From assembly GCA_030374805.1 (NCBI GenBank), contig JARGSG010000079.1:245796-309795 (forward strand): DNA of 64,000 bases. The letters run 5' to 3'. A program made the position numbers and the translations under genes. Below are positions 1 through 11,524 of the stretch, in pieces. How positions within the stretch are numbered: position 1 is the first letter of the stretch; each line of letters opens with the position of its first letter. Under the pieces are notes generated by a model that saw only the letters and a program-made list of their open reading frames with translations, was not told the DNA's origin and searched no databases. The DNA is from Gracilaria gracilis (taxonomy: Eukaryota > Rhodophyta > Florideophyceae > Gracilariales > Gracilariaceae).

Positions 1-1368
1 CCACTGCTCCACCGCCACCGCGTCACCGCCACACTAATGCCCCTCTATAGAGCAGAACCATCATCCTACTGCCACGATGCCTCCGTGCTACCAACGCGCT
101 GTCAACGGGCTGCCGTTACGCCAATCCCGCGTCACTGCCACTGCCGCGCTACTGCCGCACCTCACCCGCACTTACAACGGGATATGTTGCAACTACGACT
201 GACTCAGCTACCACCCCAAATGCTGACGGTGTGCTGCACAATGCGTACGGCACTATAGTTTACCGTAGCAACGTCCATTTGTGTAACCCGCGCGTCAGCA
301 GATATGGTGAGCTCGACAAGATATCAAAATAAAACCCACCGGACAATGCCTGAAGGAAGGTCATCTCCCGGACATACCTCCCTTCCAACCCTAGATATTC
401 GTGTATTTTGAGAGCATGTCATATGCACGAATGGAATCTATACAATGTTTCATTTGTCTATATATAAACCCAGTTCGAGGCATCTGGAACGACTCAACCC
501 GGGGCAGACCATCTCCTCCCTTGACAACCCCCCATACTTGAGCACAATCAGTGCCTCTCTTTGCAGTCATCTATTACTCCCTCCTTTATCTCTTATAGTG
601 CGGCCTAATCTCCCTCACTCTATTTCATTGTGGTGTTGCATTTCTTGCTTTATGCTCTACACCATTACTTGAACCTCGCACTGCTGGAGTAGGCTGTGCG
701 AAATTGGTCCTTGTTTATAACTAAATTTTCAATGGCTCCGTGGGCGATCTAAGATTCTAGTCGCACATGAGCTGTATCTGTTTCTATCAATTGCTGTTTA
801 TTGGTGTACCACTTAACATCCGCCACAGTGCCGAGAAAGGTCTTCTCTATATTGGTTTCAGTCATTCAATATCTTCTCTTCTTTCATTCGACAAGAAGTA
901 TTTCATTTTTGAGTTATCTGTGTTGCACTGCCCCTATCGTTGGATACATTTAGTGCTTCGTAGTAGGCCTCGAGCTGCGCATTAGAATCTGAGTTGGTTC
1001 ATGCGTGCTGGCTTTTGTCCATGCCATTCAATTGATCGCGGCCCCCTTCCCAGTCAGAGGTTCAGGTTGGTCTGCGGTTCTATCTATTCACTAAGCTGGC
1101 TGACTGTTCGAAAGAGTTCGTATCGTGTCGTGTTTTCTTTGTGGCCGTGTTGCTTTTGGTTACCAGTGGTTGAGTTATTGTGATTTGGCTAATTGTTGTA
1201 CAGGCTGCTGAGCTACGGTGGTCTGTTTTGTCCCATTTGGGCTGATACTCTCGAGCTACATTTGTGTGTCCTCCCCAGGGTTTGTCACCCCCCACGCCGT
1301 TTCTTGTTTTCCCCCGAAAATGGAGTTCACAATATATATACTGTAACTGATCTCTTTCGTCTAGGTTA
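1..1368. other. No gene recognised
   Basis: Only short ORFs of 60-75 codons without recognisable motifs are present on either strand. The first 300 bases are GC-rich and the rest is mixed sequence. I see no coding sequence, RNA gene or complete element here. Confidence 0.4.
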
Positions 1369-1560
1369 GAACATCTTTACCGGTACAATCGAAAGAGTAA
1401 TAAAATTATTTGCTGAACTCTTCATCTCCAACAAGGCGAGAAAAGGAGCAAATGTTTGAATAGATTCAGATTTCCGAAGCAAAGCATGTCGATTTGCTTC
1501 GTATGTAGATATAAACCTGTTCAAACCAACTAAAGCAAAAGAGTATCCACGGGCTAACAT
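1369..1560 (-). mobile_element. Degenerate Tourist-like MITE fragment
   Basis: This segment aligns by eye with the reverse complement of the 433-bp MITE at 58004-58872. It has a diverged terminal repeat (GAACATCTTTAC, against GAGCATCTCCAC in the intact copies) next to a TTA trinucleotide. It then carries the shared 'ATTTGCTG..CTC..CATCTCCAAC' stretch, the internal hairpin built on GATTTCCGAAGCAAA / TTTGCTTCG, and the 'AACCTGTTCAAA' block. Similarity is lost after about 1560, so the other terminus is missing. It is an older, truncated member of the same family. Confidence 0.6.
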
Positions 1561-2082
1561 TTGAATGGCCAAACGGCTCATGTTTTCGCCGCAAGAAACC
1601 GAAACACCGTTTGCTATCCAACAAAATTACTCATTTCTACTTGAAATACATTGCTTCAGCGATATGATAGTCGCTATCAACTCCAATTGTGTCCAAACAA
1701 GTGGTCAAAAAAATGGAAACAAAGAACCAGTTTACCCGTACTTTACGTTTCTCACTACAGAAAATATTGCAATTGCAGAAGCGTACTGTGTGGTGCCCTA
1801 AAATGTTGAACAGATTCAATGACCAGTTCGAAAAGGTACTTCCTTGCACAGAGACCTTTAGATATTGGGTTAAAAACTGGCTCTGGCTCTTCGTTTCGCA
1901 CTTTAAAAACAGATTAGAGACAGAACGAGGTAGGCAAGTATCACAAGCAAGACAAGAAGTGTCGGACGATGGACGCGAAAACGCTAGAAACTGTCCTGGG
2001 GTTGAACAGTTCTGGACGCAGTTCAATCTATTTAGTTAAGCGCAGCCAATAACATTTGGCCTGCAATAGCCGTCAAGTCCTC
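1561..2082. other. No gene recognised
   Basis: Two opposed ORFs (1637-2026 minus, 129 codons; 1689-2039 plus, 116 codons) shadow each other and neither shows a recognisable motif. This is probably non-coding DNA between transposon relics. Confidence 0.35.
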
Positions 2083-3826
2083 TCAGACCCGCAATGCACA
2101 CCCTTCTACATTTAACCTCGCCACACGCTCCATGTTTGTGGTAGCAAACTTGTGTTTTGCAATTGCCACCCTCTCCCTCAGCGAACGAACCAACACAACA
2201 GGCTCATCGTAGCGTTCGGCCCGGTACTCCGCGCGCTTTTCCTCAAACCGCTTGCGTGCTTCGCGTTTCTTAATGCGCGTTGCGGCGTCTTTTGCAAGCA
2301 TGTCCAACTCTTTGGTTTTCTTTTTCTCACGCTCCTGCTTCATTCGCGCTTCTAGTAGCTTGAGCAACTGAATCGCTCTCTAGAAAGTGACCACAGCTCC
2401 AACAGATGTATCCAGAAAACCAGATTTCCTAAGTTTGGCTTCTCTTAGTATCTCTAAGCTGGTCGCGCGACGACCTTCATCCAGCGTGGTTATCATGTCT
2501 TCAACCTATGCAACACTTGTAGGTTCGGACAAGCTGTAGAGACCGGCTTGTGGAAACAAACGATGCTCATCCAGTGGACAGATTAAGGTACCACGGAAGC
2601 CTGCTTTAATGTTCTCCGTCGTGAACGTGTCTTCGTACGCGCTGTTCATCAAATAGCATATTTCAAACTCATTCAATACGCGGTCCACTCCAACGCCCTG
2701 GGCTACGGATCGCGCAAGGTTCCGAAACCGATTTTTGAAAGGGGGAAACACAGCCACATCCAAAGGTTGCGTAGTCCCACTAGAATGCGATAGAAGGGAG
2801 TACACGATGATACCGTTCATTCAAAATTTCTCCACCACGCCAATCGAAAAATGTGACTGGTACCCGTCGTATATCAGAAGAATCTTGCGCCCATTCTCAA
2901 ACAGGTCTGCCGTGTCCTTGATGAAGTAGTTGACCCATTCCAAGAAGTTCCATGAGTCTACAGAGACTACGTTCATCTTTGCGTAAATCAAAGAGCTCCG
3001 GGGTAACAATTCCGAGATGCACTGACTCTGTTCTTTCCCATCTTCTCCACACATCGTTGTGCGATACCGAATTCTACTCTCTTGAAACACAAACAGTGGT
3101 CGTCCCAGATCTCCGTTTCCGTGCACGCATGCTAAAATGCTGATTCGATTGACATTCTTGAATTGTGCATCAGGAACTAGAAGCTTTTGTCCCCGGAGGG
3201 AGTATGATTTCTTCTTCGACGCGTTTCGTTCGTTCCACGCTGATAGTTCCGTTTCGTCTACGTTTACAATGCGTTTTGCGTCAATTTTAATGCTCGTAGA
3301 TTATGTGCTCCAATCGAGCGAAGTGGGTCGTTAGACACTCCCCATTGTTTGCTCGGTATCAAACGGCATCCTGCCTCTGAACAGCGCAGTACGTGATCTT
3401 GTCTGAGTGCCTCTTTTCGAAAGCTTGACAGAATTTGTCGCCTGCTCTGCAATTCCGGAAGCGAATGCGACTACGTCTCCATGCGGGAAGTTCTTCAACT
3501 AAAATTTTCACAGCGTTTTTCAAATCGTTTCGGTTCAGAGGCTTTCCTCAATACGCATAGCATTTGAGGATGGTGCAGATCTGGTTCTCTTCAACCAAAG
3601 TCCACGATCTACCAAACGTGACAGCAGGTGTCGTTTTATCTTTGTGATTGTACTTGTACAACAAAGTACTCGCAGGTACCTTAGAGCGGTCAGCTGCTTT
3701 TCTGAACGAAAAACCACGGCCAACCAACTTCTTGTCTCGGCGGTATCGTCGGTTGGGATCCAGAAAACGCTGCAAGGTTTGCAGGTCAAGAACGGTGTTA
3801 CCCGCCGAGGCAGGAATTCGACGCAT
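2083..3826 (-). pseudogene. Decayed pogo/Tigger-like DDE transposase
   Basis: Minus-strand fragments line up in order as a Tc1/mariner-superfamily, pogo-type transposase that would cut and paste its own element in the nucleus. The 3826-3548 piece has a helix-turn-helix segment (FRKAADRSKVPASTLLYKY). The catalytic core follows in one long frame: VDETELSAW near 3265, then HGNGDLGRPLFVF, then LIYDGYQSHFS (second Asp), an in-frame stop at about 2820, and SHSSGTTQPLDVAVF. A charged C-terminal tail (2367-2083) resembles the usual Lys/Glu-rich end of such proteins. Frameshifts and the stop make it inactive as read. TIRs and TA target duplication were not identified. A second relic of the same type lies at 18139-19599. 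Confidence 0.75.
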
Positions 3827-4682
3827 GGCTGATGCTCAGGGTTGGTTTGGATTGGTTGGTGCCGGTTGTTGTTGTTGTGTTCCACTTGAAGGCGAAGTGT
3901 GTGGTGAAGACGAGAGCGGTCGCCTTTTATGCGATTAGTTTCCCCGCAGAGGCGATGTTGTTCTGTCTGATGGGTCTCATGGGATTGAAGACCTGTCTGC
4001 ACTGCGCTGAATTTGGGCATAAACTACATTCTTGTTGACTTAAGAACTGAATAGATATGGTTTGAGTGTGGAAGATGTTTTCTTTTGGGAAGATACTGGG
4101 GTTTTTGTGGCTTGTTGCTGGTTTTTGGTAATTGCCGCTGGTTCTTGTGATGCATAGGACATGGGCGCATGTTTTCCAATGACAAAGAACGCGTTTGTGT
4201 AGCGAGGAACCCACGAGATTTCAATCTCACCGTGTGTTGGGAACAGAGAACGACACTACATCTGAAGTGTGGCCACCAGAAATTGCGCCTGTGGAGCTGT
4301 TTCGATTGGCGTGGTGGCGGTTGTTAGGGGAAGGGAATCTACTCCCGTTGTAGTGCAATCAATAACGTGTATGCCGAGGTTAGGAATTAGTATGTTGCAG
4401 GTGAAACTGTTGTATCTTCAACGGAAAGTTAACTATAAAAAGAGGGAAAAAATACGAGTTTTTCAAAGATGGCCTCGAAATCGAGAATTCTCGACTGTTT
4501 CAATACTAGGGCACCTGTTCAATGAACAAGTCACCCCTCAGTATATCAGAACTTCAGAAGACCCCATTTTCGGCACAGATTACAAGCAAAAGCTCCCCTT
4601 TGATTGCACTGTCAAAATCTACAAAATATTCAAACCTTTAAAAATGTCTCAATTTTTAAATTAAGTCCTTTTGCAACCGCAT
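3827..4682. other. No gene recognised
   Basis: Overlapping ORFs on both strands (for example 4020-3535 minus and 4269-4664 plus) show no recognisable domains. The 4020-3827 part may be the 5' flank of the pogo-like element. The rest becomes AT-rich towards the MITE at 4683. Confidence 0.35.
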
Positions 4683-4903
4683 GTGTAAGAAAATCATACT
4701 CGAAGCCATTCATTTTGAATCACAATCATTTAATTCAAATTCATAAGAGTTCGTGTTTGAGCTCAAACACGAACTCAAACGTACTCCTAGTGTACTTAAA
4801 TTGTTGCTCCCTTCTTATAGTTCTAGAGAAAAGGAAAAAAACTCATACATTGTAAACTGAGTTTCATCCAAACAAGAATCTTTCGCTTGCTCACTCTCTT
4901 ACA
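4683..4903 (+). mobile_element. Palindromic MITE, copy 1
   Basis: This 221-bp unit begins TGTAAGA and ends TCTCTTACA, giving short imperfect terminal inverted repeats. It is repeated at 5507-5726 with about the same length. Its centre holds a long palindrome (4747-4776), so a single strand would fold into a hairpin. It has no coding capacity, which fits a MITE mobilised by another element's transposase. I could not define a target-site duplication, so the superfamily is unassigned. Confidence 0.55.
4747..4776. repeat. Perfect 30-bp palindrome
   Basis: The two 15-bp halves, GAGTTCGTGTTTGAG and CTCAAACACGAACTC, are exact reverse complements with no spacer. The matching region of copy 2 keeps the outer parts but has substitutions in the middle. 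Confidence 0.95.
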
Positions 4904-5506
4904 ATTGGTAGCATCAGCTTTTGATTTCGGAACTTCACTTTTACACGATGTGTCGTTCAACCCGAAATTACAATCCGAAGAACAACAAATTTGTTCATGC
5001 TTCAGATTAGTTGGCCTGACTTCAGAAACACATTTAAGTGCTTCAGAGGACAGAAAAACAGCAAGCCAATGTCATGCAGTCTTCAAAGAACTCAAAAGCC
5101 GAAGAGCACACTGCAGTTATTGCCTTGCAAAATCACAGTTTCAGAGAGTACGAATCACTGCCTGTCTATTATCGGATTTGAGCTGAGGCCAACCAAAAAC
5201 TATTGATAATCATATGGATGATTTAGAAGACACTTAAAATATTTTCATATACATACAAGACTTCAAATATCATGTTCAGAACATAGCATTCCAAAACGAA
5301 CCTACAACAAAGACACGGTTCTAAGCTATCAATTAACCAATGCAAAAACGTCAAAAAAACGTGGTTTTCGAAAACGTATGTCTTCTAAAATGAATACCAA
5401 AATCACGGATAATAGTCATATATGTTTTTCATAACTTCATTCCAGGAATATCAAAACTTCTATGGTTGAATCGTTTCCAAGGTCGTCAACTTCAAAAAGG
5501 GGTGAA
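4904..5506. other. AT-rich spacer between the two MITE copies
   Basis: AT-rich DNA with no ORF showing recognisable motifs. It separates two direct copies of the same MITE. Confidence 0.4.
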
Positions 5507-5726
5507 TGTAAGAGAATCATAGTCAAAGCCATTCATTTCGAATCAGAACCATTTAATCCAAATGTATGAGAGTTCGTGTTTGAACTAAAACACGAACTCA
5601 AATGTACTGCTAGTGTACTTAAGGTGTTGCTTTCTTCTCATAGTTTTTGAGAAAGGTTACAACACTCATACATTGTGAACTGAGTTTCATCCAAACGAGA
5701 GTTTCCCGCTTGTCCACTCTCTTACA
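5507..5726 (+). mobile_element. Palindromic MITE, copy 2
   Basis: This is a direct repeat of 4683-4903 with the same ends (TGTAAGAGA at the left, CTCTTACA at the right). The internal blocks around 'AAGCCATTCATTT', 'GAGTTCGTGTTTGA', 'AGTGTACTTAA' and 'ACTGAGTTTCATCCAAAC' are conserved. Scattered substitutions between copies indicate independent ageing rather than a recent duplication. Confidence 0.55.
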
Positions 5727-6804
5727 GCATGAAGCTGTTCCCCACAAGTTGTACGCGTTTTTCTGGATGCTACCCAAAAGTACTGTGACTAAACCCATCT
5801 AAATATAACGAAAAACAAATATAGAAAATGGCAACGGCTTTGTACAACGGCATTAGGATCACTGCCTCCACTAACGACACGGAAGATAATTTTGTTTGGA
5901 TGCTGCTCGGATGTCTTTGCTGGGGCATCCTAAATTTGCAGCAAGGGAACAAACGGAACGAGATATTTCAGACAATAGCTCTACATAAAGCAAATACGAC
6001 TTTACTACATCGAAACCAGAGAGAAAAGAAACGCAATAGGAGATTGTAACGTTCACGGAAACAAAACACTCCAACAGAGTAGAAAAGCCGCCACGATAGA
6101 GCATATACGTTACAAAGCAAAACTTAAAGTGTCACAAGAAACTATAGAGCTTTAGAGAAAGCGCGCCTATGAAATCAAGAAGAAAAACGACATCGCTCTT
6201 TTTACTGCCTTCACAGATATCACTCCGTAGGCCGCAGAGGTCTTTTGTACACGCCGGAAGAGGGTTGTTGGCACTTTGAAGGAGGAAGAAACAAAAGGAG
6301 CACGGGAGTCGAAAGAAAGGTCTCCAAACACGTCAATTTGTGCTCAAACTATGAAAAGCACCGAAGAAGTCCCTGCTCATCCTGTTGGAGAAGTGCCTAT
6401 TAAGTGGTACAGATGGCCTATTTCTAGTCTAGAATTGCAGGAAAGAGCTGCAAATAGTCCCAAAACGTCTCGCGCGATCGCAAACGCGCTTATGCCCGCC
6501 AGCTCGCTATGGCCGAGCTTGCTACCTTTTGAAATGACTTTCGACTTTAGTTTAGGTTAAGATTCCCAACAACCTCTAATATTCTTCGTCGAAACTATCC
6601 GTTTTAGACGTTACCATGCTAAGCCCATAAATGATCCATAACATATTTTTCCAGGATTCTTTGCTGCTTCTCGTTGTTCACCAAGTGCTCTGTCTGACTT
6701 TAGGCGGCAATAGACCGACCCGGTATTGCTACATTGCCAATCTCAGCCCAGAAGGGGAGCCCGTAGTGAACGATTTCGTCGTGATTGAACCCATCTGATT
6801 CAGC
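5727..6804. other. Possible remnant of Harbinger accessory ORF; otherwise no gene
   Basis: Plus-strand frames between about 5820 and 6560 contain broken, charged, helix-like stretches that loosely recall the coiled tail of Myb/SANT-like accessory proteins. Such proteins accompany PIF/Harbinger transposases, and a Harbinger relic lies just downstream at 6805-7396. There are many stops and no clear Myb domain, so this is only a suggestion. Confidence 0.2.
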
Positions 6805-7396
6805 TCAACTACCTCCATGATCGTTCATACCTTCCTTGATCATTATGTTGTGTAAAATGATGCAAAAGTACATCACATCCTTCATTTTTGACACTCTCCA
6901 AAACCTAGAAGGCCACCGAAATATACGCCGTCGTCCTTGAAAAACACCAAACGCCCGCTCAATTTCCTTCCGGCGTCCTTCCTGCCGTGCCGATGGGCTC
7001 TTTTCGTTCTTGGTAGTTCGCTCGTGATTGGTGAGAAAAAATATTGGATATCGTGGATACACTCCATCGCAGAGGAAATATGGAACTTCCTTTTCTTTCT
7101 GATTCCAAGTATACGATACCCTTGAAGGGAAGGTTCCGTCTCCAATTTTGTGAACAAGCGATAATAACTTGAGAACAATTAAATCATTAGCACTATCAGG
7201 CGTTCCAAATGATGCCTACCATATCCATAGCCTGTTGCCCGCAATAGCCTCTAGAGTCACGCCCGGCTATCTTTCTCTTCTTGGTACTATCCACTCCAAC
7301 TAAGTAATCAATGGCAAAGACACAACACGCTGACAAGCGGAACTTTGATGCGAGGATCCGTCGGCCACTATCCTCGCTGGAGGAAGGACAGTTCAC
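6805..7396 (-). pseudogene. Decayed PIF/Harbinger transposase (C-terminal part)
   Basis: Minus-strand frames carry the signature C-terminal part of Harbinger-type DDE transposases. One ORF (7062-6805) reads YPRYPIFFLTNHE, then ARQEGRRKEIERAFGVFQ, then MKDVMYFCIILHNIMIKE. That order (RxxVERAFGVLQ-type helix with the catalytic Glu, then a CIILHNM-type motif) is typical of this family. Upstream pieces (7178-6882 and 7396-7196) appear in other frames, so the gene is frameshifted and its N-terminal half is missing. It belongs to the superfamily whose non-autonomous Tourist relatives appear at 58 kb. Confidence 0.75.
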
Positions 7397-8962
7397 CTTT
7401 GAAAGGAAAGAGTATTATAACCCCGAGAAGGAGAAATGTCACAAGCTCTCAGCAATTTTGGATGTCCCATATAAGAAAATTTCTGTGGGCCCAGACACAG
7501 TTGTACTGGCAGTCGATGACCACCACGAGAGCTTTTCCCGCGATCGCGTTGTACAGGGCCCATTGACAGAAGTACCCACGCAACTTGGAGAAGGAATTCA
7601 ACAGGAGCAAAACCTCTCACGCGAGGATATGGCATCCCACCCAGCTGGTTTTCCCCACCGGGCACGTGGATTGTCAGAAATTCCGAATTTATCGTGGTCA
7701 ACAACCGAGCGTTCACGCTGGAGACCTCTTATTCGCCCCCGCTTCACAGCGCCTGTTACACCGCCACAAGACGTGATTTCACCCCCTGTCGCTCCACCTA
7801 AGGAGCGGGGGGAGAATGACCGCCTTGGCGCGAAGGAAGTCCCGGTGTCGTGACCGTCGTCTGATACTAGTGGTACATGGCACGCCAATGATTTGAATGA
7901 ACATACTGGCCCCTTCAAGGACGTTACCGTGCAGGATACCCCAATCGCCGGTTCGGCAATCCCGCAGTGGCGTGTTGACATCGTGAAGACCGCTTTCGCG
8001 AAGCTCCCTCGACACAGCCGGCAACGGACTACAAGCCCCCGCCGCCTCGGATGAACAATAGCACAGGAGACCTGGGAGTATATTCTGAAGCTACACCGGA
8101 TTCTCCGTCGCTGCCTACAGTCTCGGACGACCGCCCACCGTCGCTTGAGAAAGCGAGGAACGTTGAAGTCACTGTGGATCCCAGTAGAGTAAGCCCCTTC
8201 GCGAAGGAAAACTTGGCACACGTTAAAGTCGATAATTCTCACCCCGGAACGAGTTCCGTCGTTAAGCCGACCACTCCACGCTCGAGAACCTCACCCACTG
8301 TCGGTCATGATGGCTCCTACCGACATGACCCGAGGTCAAACACTCAGAAAGAGACGACTAAACCGCTCCCTGAAGGGGTCGGACACACTGCCGCTGCAGG
8401 AGACTCACTGCGCGTCCTGTCACGTGACGAGCGCCGTGCACCACTCGATGGGAATTTTGATTGGCCAGGCAAGGGAATACGTGAACCGCCACGCGCTGTG
8501 GAACTTAAAACGCCTCCCAGTCAACCGTTGTCAACGCCAGGACGAGATCGAACACGCAAGCTCGCGGAGCGCCATCTCGTATCTTAGGATACGTACCCGC
8601 CCCAGCTGATGTCTGATGCTCCACCAATTCACCTGAAGACAGCCGTTCCACCACCGGCGTTGGATGCGCACGAACCGGACACTGGAGTACAGGACACGAC
8701 TCCGTCGGAATCTGCCATCCCCGCCGGGGAGGACGACGATGATCGGAGTGTTTACGCGAAGGAATTCGTAATCGACCACATTGTGGGACATATCTATCAC
8801 CCAAAGGGTTATATCCAATTCTAAGTACGTTGGTACGGGTACCCGCCATCTGCGAAGACGGATAAACCGGTTGAGCACCTGCCCTGATCCAAAATCGTGC
8901 TGTACCACCGTCGTACTAAAATGGGATTACCGGACACGCTCCACCGTGCCCTCGTGGGTTAG
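7311..8962 (+). pseudogene. Chromovirus (Ty3/gypsy) pol 3' end: integrase tail plus chromodomain
   Basis: The first ORF (7311-7853) opens inside a retroviral-type integrase C-terminal region: QHADKRNFDARIRRPLSSL, a KLSAILDVPYKK stretch resembling the GPY/F module, then SRDRVVQGP. A Pro-rich linker follows through a frameshift. Near 8760-8920 there is a recognisable chromodomain (FVIDHIVGHIYHPKGYIQF, then an in-frame TAA at about 8822, then VRWYGYPPSAKTDKPVEHLP, then TGA). A chromodomain after integrase defines chromoviruses, where it steers insertion to particular chromatin. The two stops and the frameshift make this copy dead. Protease, reverse transcriptase and RNase H are not in the window. 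Confidence 0.8.
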
Positions 8963-9000
8963 CTCCCACCGTAGCCCTGTGACTCTCCTAAAGAAGGACG

Positions 9001-9135
9001 TGGAAGCTCAAGAAGAGAAGATGAAATTTCTCATGAAGAGAAGATCACCGTACAATTATGAAGGAGGATGAAGCACTGGGGAGCAGGATAAGGAGAGAAG
9101 ATGAAGCCTCAAGAAGAGAAGAAGAAGATTTTGCC
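9001..9135 (+). other. Purine-rich stretch after chromodomain (possible polypurine tract zone)
   Basis: Repeated AAGAAGAGAAGATGA-type runs make this strand strongly purine-rich directly after the chromovirus coding remnant. LTR retrotransposons carry a polypurine tract just before the 3' LTR, so this could be that zone. I could not define an LTR after it. Confidence 0.3.
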
Positions 9136-9225
9136 TGGATAGTCAGAGTTTACTCAACCATGCTCAGGAAGGCCTGGTCTAAGGAGCTCTATATTGTATC
9201 CGCCAGTCGGAAGACAACAGCCAAG

Positions 9226-11524
9226 TTAGACTTCGGTCATTCCGTGAAGTGACGAGGACGGGCCACTACCACCCTGCGAACCAGGAGGCTTACCGCTCAT
9301 CAGCTTCACAAGCAGGGCATCCCGCATTTGCGCGAGGCCCGCGGCGATTTCCGTGCCGGTCAGCCTCGCTTCCCGAAGGAACTCGGTGATGACCGCCGCC
9401 AGGCTGGCACCGGAACCACGCGCAGACGATGGCCCGACAATCGGAGGAACTGCGCTCGCACTTGCGCTCGCGCTACCCACATGGGACTCTCCCGCCTGCG
9501 ACGTTTCCTCGGTAATATCCATCGGACTATGCGTTCCAGTAGGAGGGGAGCCCGTTGGGTGACCGACCCCAGAAGGTACCGCGCCCGGGCTCAGAGCATT
9601 ACTCGGATGAACCAGAGTAGCCACGGAAGCAACCGGAGCAGAGTAAGCCGCTTGGCCGCTACCCTCGGCAAGAAAAAGGCTGCTCCCACCACTGGTGTAG
9701 CCGAGCCCAGTCGCTTGTGGCACCATTGGCTCGATCTCGTCGGTTCGCGCCCCACCGCTTTGCGTATCATCATCCACCATGAAATCCCCGTCTTCGTACG
9801 GATGAAAGTAATCATCTATGATGTTGTATCCCCTCGGATGACCAGGTGGCACCATCCTTTCGGCCACCCAGAGAGCCGTGGCCTACACTTCGCTGATGAA
9901 CGACTGCTCCCACGGATCGTAGAAACGTAATCACCCACTGACGGTGTTTGGCGTCCTCGAGACAAGTCGGAAGGATGGTTGCCATTTTGGCGACGACTCC
10001 ATTGGAGGGATACTGCGTTCCAGTCGACCTGGTCTATCGCACCCAAAAGGGAGAGTACCTCATGGTAGTTTCCAGCACCTCCCAGCACTAGGGAAAGATC
10101 CAAATCACGGATTACGGTACGAACCCTCGGAGGAAGGAACCACAGTCGATACTGGTCATACGCTTCGAAAAGGAGATACGCCGCTGCGCGGGCAACCCAT
10201 TCCGTTACAACGACAGACCACAACCCGGAGTACAAATTGTTACAGATTCTGCTGCCAATTTAGGTGATTCTGGGCGGGAGCTCGATGTAAGACCCCGGAA
10301 AGCCTCGTAGAGGGCCCATAATTTCGGTAGAGGGACGTAGCGCCCACGCATGTACTGCGGTCGGATCCGCTCAGACTCTACGTTCTAATACGGTCTCATA
10401 TACCCGAATCGAGATCACGCACGACGCTCGAAGCGGGTCATCTGCAGGAATGTCGATCTCGCGAAACGACGGATGTACCGGAACTCAGCTGTCAAAAGAG
10501 GACGTACCCAGCACAAGTAATCTTGGTTGACCTGCACTGGTCCACCCCGTTCCGGGATGTGCGGCGCAAGTTCTGCTAGGCAGTCACCATACCCGATCTC
10601 GCCTTGTGTGCGGAATAAAGCCACATCGAAATGGTACTCCTCCGGAACCGGGTACTCTGACGAAGTTTGGTATAACCGCTAGTACGCGAGTCGGATCATC
10701 TCCACTTGAGCCTGGGCATTGCTCCCACCACGCTGGTGGACCAAAACGTGCACAGGCACCGCAACGCGATTCCTCCAATCAAAGGACATCGTCACCTAAA
10801 TATGGAGATCACCAGGGAGAAGCCCGTTTCCCTCAGCGTACTGCTCGATGAGAGCCTCATTTTGCACCTGAGTACGGTGGAACCACGGAGCGTTCCGGTA
10901 TCTGGCCGGCTCGGCCCGTCGGTCGATCGCGACCAACTCGTCATACGACGACCACGTGACCGTCACCGGCGTCGTCGGTGTAGCTGTACCGGCCGTGGCG
11001 GAGGGGGCAAGTGTTGGTGCGGTTTGTTCGTTGGAGGTGCTACCAGAGAGCAACGGAGCTGTCTGGAAGCTGGTAAAGTACCCCGAATTGGGAGGATTCC
11101 CAAAGGGATTGGGATTCGGCATCGCGGGAGCGGAAAGAAGATCGTTGTTCGAAGTCGGTGCATTCTGTATGAGAGGAAAGGCTTCGCAAGAAGGTTGGTC
11201 AACTGCCACAGGTGATGCGTTGTTGCTCCGAGTGGGAGAGGCGGTCTCGATCATGGCGGTTTGCTCTTTTATCCTGTCGGCGTCGCACCGTTGACGTTGC
11301 TGCAAGCGCGCCCTCTCGCCTAAGAAGAGGGATATGTAGAACAACACCATTCGAGGTACGTAGCCGTTTTCACGAGTCATATACACCTCATCAGTGATGG
11401 TAGCACTTGGATCTCTATATGAAGAGATATTGGACCCTTCGTACAGGATGATGGCATCAAAACTGGACCTTGGCACCCTTGGTGAGATGAGTATAAATAA
11501 TACACGTGTGCGTGTGCATGGCAC
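9226..11524 (-). pseudogene. Gag-like retroelement remnant on the minus strand (unrecognised family)
   Basis: Several minus-strand ORFs lie in order as pieces of one broken frame: 11524-10796 (242 codons, Pro/Asn/Thr-rich, with an RYRNAPWFHRTQVQNEALI helix), 10778-10584, 10624-10415, 10235-9816 and 9867-9226 (Gly/Ser/Pro-rich tail). Low complexity, no enzymatic motif and a position beside a chromovirus end suggest a gag-type protein of another retroelement inserted in the opposite orientation. I see no zinc knuckle and no confident capsid motif, so the call rests on composition and context. Confidence 0.35.
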
